From positions 1-41,280 of the forward strand of contig DASWKR010000033.1 in assembly GCA_036396535.1 (NCBI GenBank): 41,280 nt of DNA, written 5' to 3'. Positions 36,232 to 41,280 of this stretch are shown piece by piece. This stretch comes from Acidimicrobiia bacterium (GTDB lineage: Bacteria; Actinomycetota; Acidimicrobiia; Spongiisociales; UBA5794). Both the position numbers and the translations under genes were made by a program. How positions within the stretch are numbered: the first letter of the stretch is position 1; every line of letters starts with the position of its first letter. A model generated the notes under the pieces. The model worked only from the letters and a program-made list of their open reading frames with translations, searched no databases and was not told the DNA's origin.

Positions 36232-37580
36232 CGCCTCGCGAACGGCTCCGGCTCGAAGAGGTCGGCCGGCAACTGGATGCCGAAGTTCTCGAGGTGGTCG
36301 CTGAAGGTCGGGCGGATGCCCGCAGCCTTCAAGTGGCCTCGATACATGCCGTTCTCGTCGATCCCCATGCCGTAGTCGAACAGGAAGAGGTCCTGGGTCG
36401 TGATGATGTCGCCTTCCATGCCGGCGACCTCGGTCACCTGGGTGACGCGCCGTGTGCCGTCGCGGAGCCGGTGGAGGTGGACGATCAGGTCGACGGCCGA
36501 GGCGACCTGCTCGCGGATGGCCCGCACCGGGAGGTCCATGCCCGCCATGAGCACCATCGTCTCGATTCGGGCGAGGGTGTCACGCGGCGAGTTGGAGTGG
36601 ATCGTGGTGAGCGAACCGTCATGGCCGGTGTTCATCGCCTGGAGCATGTCGAGGGCTGCCCCGTCACGAACCTCACCGACGACGATGCGGTCGGGCCGCA
36701 TACGCAGAGAGTTGCGAACGAGGTCACGGATGGTCACGTGGCCCTTGCCCTCCAGGTTGGGGGGACGGGCCTCGAGGCTGAGGACGTGCGCCTGGTTGAG
36801 CCGGAGCTCGGCGGCGTCCTCGATCGTGACGATGCGGTCGTTCTCCGGGATGTAGCTGGAGAGCACGTTGAGCAGCGTCGTCTTGCCGGAGCCGGTGGAT
36901 CCGGAGACGATCACGTTCAGGCGACCCTGGACGCAGCGGCGCAGGAAGCCGGCGGTCTGATCGGTGAACGTGTCGTTGGCGACGAGGTCGTCCGTCGTGA
37001 ACGGGTCGACGGCGAACTTCCTGATCGTCAGGAACGGGCCGCCGATGGCGAGCGGATGAACGACCGCGTTGACGCGGGAGCCGTCGGGGAGGCGGGCATC
37101 GACCATTGGGGTCGACTCGTCGATGCGCCTGCCGACCTGTCCGACGATCTTCTCGATGATCCTCTCGAGGTGGGTGGCGTCGACGAACTTCGTGTCGGTG
37201 CGCGTCAGCTTGCCGAACCGCTCCACCCAAACCGAGTGCGGCCCGTTCACCATGACCTCAGTGATGCTGGCGTCGCTCAGGAAGGGATCGATCGGCCCGT
37301 ATCCGAGGACGTCGTCGGCGATCTCCTGGAGGAGTTGGAGACGGTCGGCCCGCGAGAGCGGGACGGACTCTTCCTGGTCGAGAGCCCACTCCAGCATCTC
37401 CATGACGCGCAGCTTGAGCTCGGCGTCGGACATCTGGCGGTCGTACAGCGTCGGGCCGAGGCCCTCGACGACCTTGTAGTGGAGCTTGCGACGCAGCTCC
37501 TGCCGCATCTCTTCGCGGTGGTGACCGTCGACGGTCACGTCTGCGGCCTTGGCGGCTCGCACTCGATCCGCAAGACTCAT
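36228..37580 (-). CDS. tadA: Tad pilus assembly ATPase TadA/CpaF
   Basis: This 450-residue type II/IV secretion ATPase drives pilin assembly. An N-terminal helical domain (~1-110) is followed by the N-lobe motif [18 protein letters not shown]. Walker A GSTGSGKT is at 227-234, the Asp box [11 protein letters not shown] at ~251-261, Walker B ([19 protein letters not shown]) at ~296-314 and the His box [14 protein letters not shown] at ~325. The sequence [14 protein letters not shown] is diagnostic of the CpaF branch. It starts 86 nt after tadZ, with AGGGG near the ATG and a hairpin in the gap. Confidence 0.95.
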   Translation of the reverse strand: MSLADRVRAAKAADVTVDGHHREEMRQELRRKLHYKVVEGLGPTLYDRQMSDAELKLRVMEMLEWALDQEESVPLSRADRLQLLQEIADDVLGYGPIDPFLSDASITEVMVNGPHSVWVERFGKLTRTDTKFVDATHLERIIEKIVGQVGRRIDESTPMVDARLPDGSRVNAVVHPLAIGGPFLTIRKFAVDPFTTDDLVANDTFTDQTAGFLRRCVQGRLNVIVSGSTGSGKTTLLNVLSSYIPENDRIVTIEDAAELRLNQAHVLSLEARPPNLEGKGHVTIRDLVRNSLRMRPDRIVVGEVRDGAALDMLQAMNTGHDGSLTTIHSNSPRDTLARIETMVLMAGMDLPVRAIREQVASAVDLIVHLHRLRDGTRRVTQVTEVAGMEGDIITTQDLFLFDYGMGIDENGMYRGHLKAAGIRPTFSDHLENFGIQLPADLFEPEPFARR

Positions 37581-37628
37581 TTGGAGACCCCTATCGTCCT
37601 GGCTTGGCAGCGCTCGGGAATGATCGAT

Positions 37629-37645
37629 CGAGGGGCCGGCCCTCG
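37629..37645 (-). other. Small hairpin between tadZ and tadA
   Basis: CGAGGG and CCCTCG pair around GCCGG in the 86-nt gap within the tad operon. No U-run follows. It could be a processing or attenuation site that sets ATPase levels relative to TadZ. Confidence 0.35.
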
Positions 37646-37666
37646 CTCGTGAAACGCTGCGACTAC

Positions 37667-38866
37667 TTACCTGTTACCGAACCATCGGCGCTTCGCGCCG
37701 TCGTCTTCAGCATCATCTTCTCCGGACATTTCGCCGTCGACGACCAGCCTGGCCACCGACCGCAGATCCCTGGCCACCCGCGACCGCGGGTACATCGACA
37801 CCACCGGCTCGCCCTCGTTGACGGCGCGCGGCACGAGCTTGTCCGACGAGATGGCGGCCATCACCTCGAGCCCGAGCGAGCGCTCCAGCTCGTCGATGTC
37901 GAGCCGGGCCTTCGAGTTGACCCGGTTGAGAACGAGCTTGATCTTCTCGAACGGGAACTTGATGAGGCGGAGGGTGTCGAGAGCGAGCTTGGCGTTCTTG
38001 ACGCTCGGCAGGTCCATGTCGACCACGAGCAGCACGGCGTCCGAGCGCTCCAGGATCGACAGCACCGGCTCATCGAGGAACGGTGCCGTGTCGATGACGA
38101 TGTAGTCGAACATGCGCTTGAGCATGCCGATGGTCTTGACGACCACCTGGGTGGACACCTCGTCTGCGAGTGACGGCTCGAGGGGCGCTGAGAGCACCTT
38201 CATCCCGCTCGAGTGGGTCGCCAGGAGGCTGTACAGGAGCTCCTCGTCGAGCTTGTCGATGTCCCTGGCGACGTCGACGATCGTGTGCTTCGGGTCGACC
38301 TGGAGTGAGATGCAGATGTCGCCGAACTGCAGGTCGGCGTCGAGGATGACCACGCGGCCGGGGTCGCCCCACATGGCGAGGGTGAGGGCCGTGTTGGTGG
38401 TCGTCATCGTCTTGCCGGCGCCGCCCTTGGGCGACATGATCGTGACGACCTTGCCGATCTTGCGCCTCGCCACCGCCTCGGGGGCCTGTCGCTGCGAGAG
38501 CTGGACCACGACCCCGAGGGCCTCTTCGATCTTGCTGACCGTCAGCGGAGACTCGATCACGTCCTTGATCCCTGTCCGCAGCGCAGCCCGCAACAGATCG
38601 GTGCTCATCGTCTCCGCCACCATCACGATCGGAAGAGAGGGGCGGACGTCGAAGAGCTGAGACACATCGGTGACCCCCGCCTCGTGGGCGAAGGCCGGTC
38701 CGATGACGGCGATGTCGATCCCTTCCTCGGTGAGCCGGCGCTGGGCGTCTGTGATGTTGCGGGCGCTGTAGACCTTGTGGCCGTTCAACAGCCCCCGCGC
38801 TCCATCAACGAACGCGTCGTCGGTGTCGACGAGGAGGATCGAATACGTGCCGGCGTCAGTTGCCAA
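37667..38866 (-). CDS. tadZ: Tad pilus localisation ATPase TadZ/CpaE
   Basis: This 399-residue protein has an N-terminal receiver-like domain (~1-120) and a MinD/ParA-type ATPase. The deviant Walker A is KGGAGKT (147-153), the strand ILDADLQFGD follows, and VIDTAPFLDEP is the Walker B region. In the receiver-like domain the expected phospho-Asp is replaced by Gly56 (IAVIGP), so it is a pseudo-receiver, as in known TadZ proteins. It overlaps the end of cpaB by 11 nt. TadZ places the pilus machine at the pole or a site in the membrane. Confidence 0.93.
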   Translation of the reverse strand: MATDAGTYSILLVDTDDAFVDGARGLLNGHKVYSARNITDAQRRLTEEGIDIAVIGPAFAHEAGVTDVSQLFDVRPSLPIVMVAETMSTDLLRAALRTGIKDVIESPLTVSKIEEALGVVVQLSQRQAPEAVARRKIGKVVTIMSPKGGAGKTMTTTNTALTLAMWGDPGRVVILDADLQFGDICISLQVDPKHTIVDVARDIDKLDEELLYSLLATHSSGMKVLSAPLEPSLADEVSTQVVVKTIGMLKRMFDYIVIDTAPFLDEPVLSILERSDAVLLVVDMDLPSVKNAKLALDTLRLIKFPFEKIKLVLNRVNSKARLDIDELERSLGLEVMAAISSDKLVPRAVNEGEPVVSMYPRSRVARDLRSVARLVVDGEMSGEDDAEDDGAKRRWFGNR

Positions 38867-39857
38867 GCGACTCTCCCAAAAGCCTCAGCTGCTCCTCGAT
38901 GCGGTCGAGCAAGGCGAACAGATCGTCCACGAGGACGCCCTGTGCCTCGAACTCAGTGTACGGCTCGTCCTTCGGCAGGAGCGAAAACGCCACGGACGTG
39001 TACTGACGCGCGAACTCGATCTTCTCCGCCTGCTCGGGCGTGACTTCGAGGACGACGACTTGGGCGCCCTGTGGCTCGAGCCCGACGCCGAGCGGCGCGT
39101 CCCTCGTGTCAGGGCCGACCGCGAGCACCTCGAGGTCCTGCAGCACGGTCTGGGTGAACTGCAGCGAGTTCGGGATCGTATCGGCGAAGGCCGCCAGAGG
39201 ATCCACCGGCTGGCCGGTCTCGTCGACCTCACCCTCGCCTTGCTCGCCCTGGGTCTGGCCGAGGCCGCCACCGAACACGAGCTCGCGGAGCTCGGCGTCC
39301 TGGAAGAGCTCGACGAGCTGGGTCAGCTCGACGGATGCCGAGGCGAGCAGATTGACGCGGTCGCCCGGGCGGATGAATCCACCCACCGATGCCTCTTCCT
39401 CGGGCCGGATCGAGATGGCGACCTTGCCCGCCGGGATCGACTCGGAGAGCGACACCGACGCCTCGGACAGCGTCACGAACATCTCGGACGTGATGAGCTG
39501 CTTCGCCGAGATCGGGCCGGCTGTGAGGCGGGCCTCGAGGGCGGCCTGCAGGTTCTGCGGGTTGTTGTCGCAGAGCGTCTGGTCGTCACCGGGGTCGACG
39601 ACGCCGAAGCAGAGGATGGTGGAGCCCTCGAATGCGACGTCCTCGGCGAGGGCCGTGCCCTCTTCGATGAAGTCTGGGATGGTCAGCGTCTCGCCAGCCG
39701 TCCCCGCAGGGATGAACTGTGCTGCACGATAGACGCGCACCTCGCGCAGGCCCTCACGGAGGTCACCTTCGACACCCGAGAGGTACTGCCATATCGAGAA
39801 CGCAGACACAGCGGCGAGCGCCAATGCCACCACGAGGACGATCGTTCGTTTGCCCAT
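38856..39857 (-). CDS. cpaB: Flp pilus assembly protein CpaB/RcpC
   Basis: This 333-residue protein has an N-terminal membrane helix (IVLVVALALAAVSAFSIWQY) followed by a SAF domain (VRVYRAAQFIPAGTAGETL; SAKQLITSEMFVTL) and the RcpC domain (VAISIRPEEEASVGGFIRPG, with DRVNLLASASVEL). In diderm bacteria it is periplasmic and stabilises the secretin; here no secretin gene is present, as expected for a monoderm cell wall. An acidic, Gly/Gln-rich insertion near 195-215 (GQTQGEQGEGEVDETG) is a likely flexible loop. It is the first gene of the tad operon, 113 nt after rpsA. Confidence 0.92.
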   Translation of the reverse strand: MGKRTIVLVVALALAAVSAFSIWQYLSGVEGDLREGLREVRVYRAAQFIPAGTAGETLTIPDFIEEGTALAEDVAFEGSTILCFGVVDPGDDQTLCDNNPQNLQAALEARLTAGPISAKQLITSEMFVTLSEASVSLSESIPAGKVAISIRPEEEASVGGFIRPGDRVNLLASASVELTQLVELFQDAELRELVFGGGLGQTQGEQGEGEVDETGQPVDPLAAFADTIPNSLQFTQTVLQDLEVLAVGPDTRDAPLGVGLEPQGAQVVVLEVTPEQAEKIEFARQYTSVAFSLLPKDEPYTEFEAQGVLVDDLFALLDRIEEQLRLLGESLGN

Positions 39858-39970
39858 TTCAGTTGGCCCTTCCGGTCAGAGATACACGCGCACCACACGA
39901 CGGTGTCTCGACGACCTCGGATGTCCGGGCCAGCAGCGAGTAATGGCAGACCGGAAGACCGGCCGGGCCG

Positions 39971-41280
39971 CTAGTTGCGGCCGATGCCTTTCTCTTTGAG
40001 CTCCTGGAGGATTGCCTCCAGGGACGCGTCGGCACTGAATGAAGGTTCGGGGGCAGCTTCTTCTTCACGTTGAAACTCCCGCCGCTTCGGGCGTGCCGGC
40101 TGAGTACTGCGTTTGTCGTTCCACGTCGAGCGTTCCTCCCATTCGGGGAGTGCCTGTTTGATGGACAGGCTCACTCGACGTCTGTCGGCATCGATCTCGG
40201 TCACCTTTACACGGACTTGTTGCCCGATCGAAAGTTCCAACTCCGGGCTCTCGACGTGGTGAACGGCTATCTCGGACACGTGGACTAGTCCCTCGACGCC
40301 TTCACCGACGGAGACGAAGGAGCCGAATGGAACGGTCTTGGTGACCATGCCGTCGATGATCGAGCCGACCTCTACATCTCTGGCGAACTCGTCCCACGGA
40401 TCCTCACGGGTTTGGCGGATCGAGAGCGAGATGCGCTCTCGGTCGCGGTCGACCTCGAGGACGCGAACCTGGACCTCGTCGCCGACGTTGACGACCTCGC
40501 CGGGGTGGCTGACGTGCTGCCAGGACAACTCGCTCACGTGGACGAGACCGTCCATCCCGCCGAGGTCGACGAATGCGCCGAAGTTGACGACGGAGGACAC
40601 GACCCCGGGGCGGATGTCCCCGGGCTCGAGGTCGGCGAGGAACGCCTGGCGCTGCTCGGCCTGCGCCTCTTCGAGGTAGGCACGTCTCGAGAGCACGACG
40701 TTGTTGCGGTTCTTGTCGAGCTCGATGACCTTGGCCTCGATCGCCTCCCCCACGTAGGGGTTCAGGTCACGGACCCGGCGGAGGTCGACGAGCGAAGCGG
40801 GAAGGAAGCCTCGCAAGCCGATGTCGACGATGAGGCCGCCCTTGACGACCTCGATGACCGGCCCGCTCACCGTGCCGCCCTCGTTCATCACCTGCTCGAT
40901 GCGACCCCAGGCACGCTCGTACTGGGCGCGCTTCTTGGAGAGGACGAGCCGCCCTGACTCGTCTTCCTTCTGGAGCACGAGGGCCTCGAGCTCGTCGCCG
41001 ACCGCCACGACGTCCGATGGGTTGGCCGTGTTGCGGATGGAGAGCTCGTTGGACGGGATGACGCCCTCTGACTTGTAGCCGATATCGACGAGAACCTCGT
41101 CGGGGTCGACGCGAACCACCCGTCCGGCGACGATGTCGCCCTCGTTGAACTGGAAGACGGTGCGATCGACGGCCTCGGCGAAGTCGTCCTCGCTGAGCTC
41201 GTCTGCGACGTCACCGATGTCGCGGGGCGCGGTGATCGCCGGCCTCTGCGAGGTGACCGTGAGCGGCTTCTCGGGCTCCG
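39971..41280 (-). CDS. rpsA: 30S ribosomal protein S1 (N-terminus outside window)
   Basis: The frame is open to the right edge, giving 435 residues. Four S1 RNA-binding repeats are visible, for example VAGRVVRVDPDEVLVDIGYK, VSGPVIEVVKGGLIVDIGLR, RPGVVSSVVNFGAFVDLGG and IDGMVTKTVPFGSFVSVGE. The third and fourth carry the GLVHVSE signature. The C-terminal tail is charged and short (EFQREEEAAPEPS..EKGIGRN). Only the first tens of residues are missing, so the full protein should be the usual four-domain actinobacterial S1. Its position near coaE and uvrB is ancestral, but the tad/two-component block intervenes. Confidence 0.96.
   Translation of the reverse strand, partial: EPEKPLTVTSQRPAITAPRDIGDVADELSEDDFAEAVDRTVFQFNEGDIVAGRVVRVDPDEVLVDIGYKSEGVIPSNELSIRNTANPSDVVAVGDELEALVLQKEDESGRLVLSKKRAQYERAWGRIEQVMNEGGTVSGPVIEVVKGGLIVDIGLRGFLPASLVDLRRVRDLNPYVGEAIEAKVIELDKNRNNVVLSRRAYLEEAQAEQRQAFLADLEPGDIRPGVVSSVVNFGAFVDLGGMDGLVHVSELSWQHVSHPGEVVNVGDEVQVRVLEVDRDRERISLSIRQTREDPWDEFARDVEVGSIIDGMVTKTVPFGSFVSVGEGVEGLVHVSEIAVHHVESPELELSIGQQVRVKVTEIDADRRRVSLSIKQALPEWEERSTWNDKRSTQPARPKRREFQREEEAAPEPSFSADASLEAILQELKEKGIGRN

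Noticed and set aside
39900-39970. Terminator after rpsA
   Set aside because: The GC-rich GACCGG copies are direct repeats, not an inverted repeat, and no T-run follows.

Overview
This GC-rich window comes from the chromosome of a high-GC Gram-positive bacterium (Actinomycetota). Acidimicrobiia or a related deep branch is my guess from gene order and protein style, not a proven placement. The backbone carries the actinobacterial uvrC-rapZ-yvcK-gap-pgk-tpiA-secG run and the uvrA/uvrB/coaE/rpsA neighbourhood. Nearly every backbone gene lies on the minus strand.

Layout. (1) 1-4400 is accessory DNA. It holds the start of a transposase, a doubly truncated IS630 transposase, an unrecognised gene, a DNA-binding-like SEC-C protein with a 24-bp palindrome at its ribosome binding site, a frameshifted excisionase-type gene and an intact tyrosine integrase. 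The integrase ends 86 bp from the 3' end of a tRNA-Leu(GAG), the classic layout of an integrative element in a tRNA gene. (2) 4427-11077 holds the tRNA and an oligopeptide/nickel-type ABC importer (oppF, oppD, oppC, oppB, lipoprotein). The OppB has an extra four-helix insert that looks like an internal tandem duplication. (3) 11121-19866 holds secG, gpmA, a small unknown gene, and a tightly overlapping operon uvrC-ogt-rapZ-yvcK-gap-pgk-tpiA. whiA, which normally sits between yvcK and gap, is absent there. (4) 19913-29886 holds uvrA, uvrB and coaE, interleaved with two diverged GT87-type membrane glycosyltransferases. Each of these is translationally coupled to a partner (a methyltransferase and a GT2 enzyme). 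(5) 29911-39857 holds a NarL-type two-component pair, two Flp pilin genes, and a tad pilus operon (cpaB, tadZ, tadA, tadB, tadC) ending in a polytopic membrane protein. This block lies between coaE and rpsA, which are close neighbours in other actinobacteria. (6) 39971-41280 is the 3' part of rpsA.

How it works together: excision repair (UvrABC) and direct repair (Ogt) genes are mixed with lower glycolysis and its regulators (RapZ, YvcK). The Tad locus provides a type IVc-like pilus: TadA ATPase, TadB/TadC platform, TadZ localisation factor, CpaB and two pilins. A recurring signal is that genes heading transcription units have a TANNNT box 6-8 nt before the start codon and no Shine-Dalgarno sequence (uvrC, uvrB, coaE, the kinase, gpmA, the 131-aa gene), which predicts leaderless transcripts. 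Genes inside operons have Shine-Dalgarno sequences or overlapping stop/start codons.
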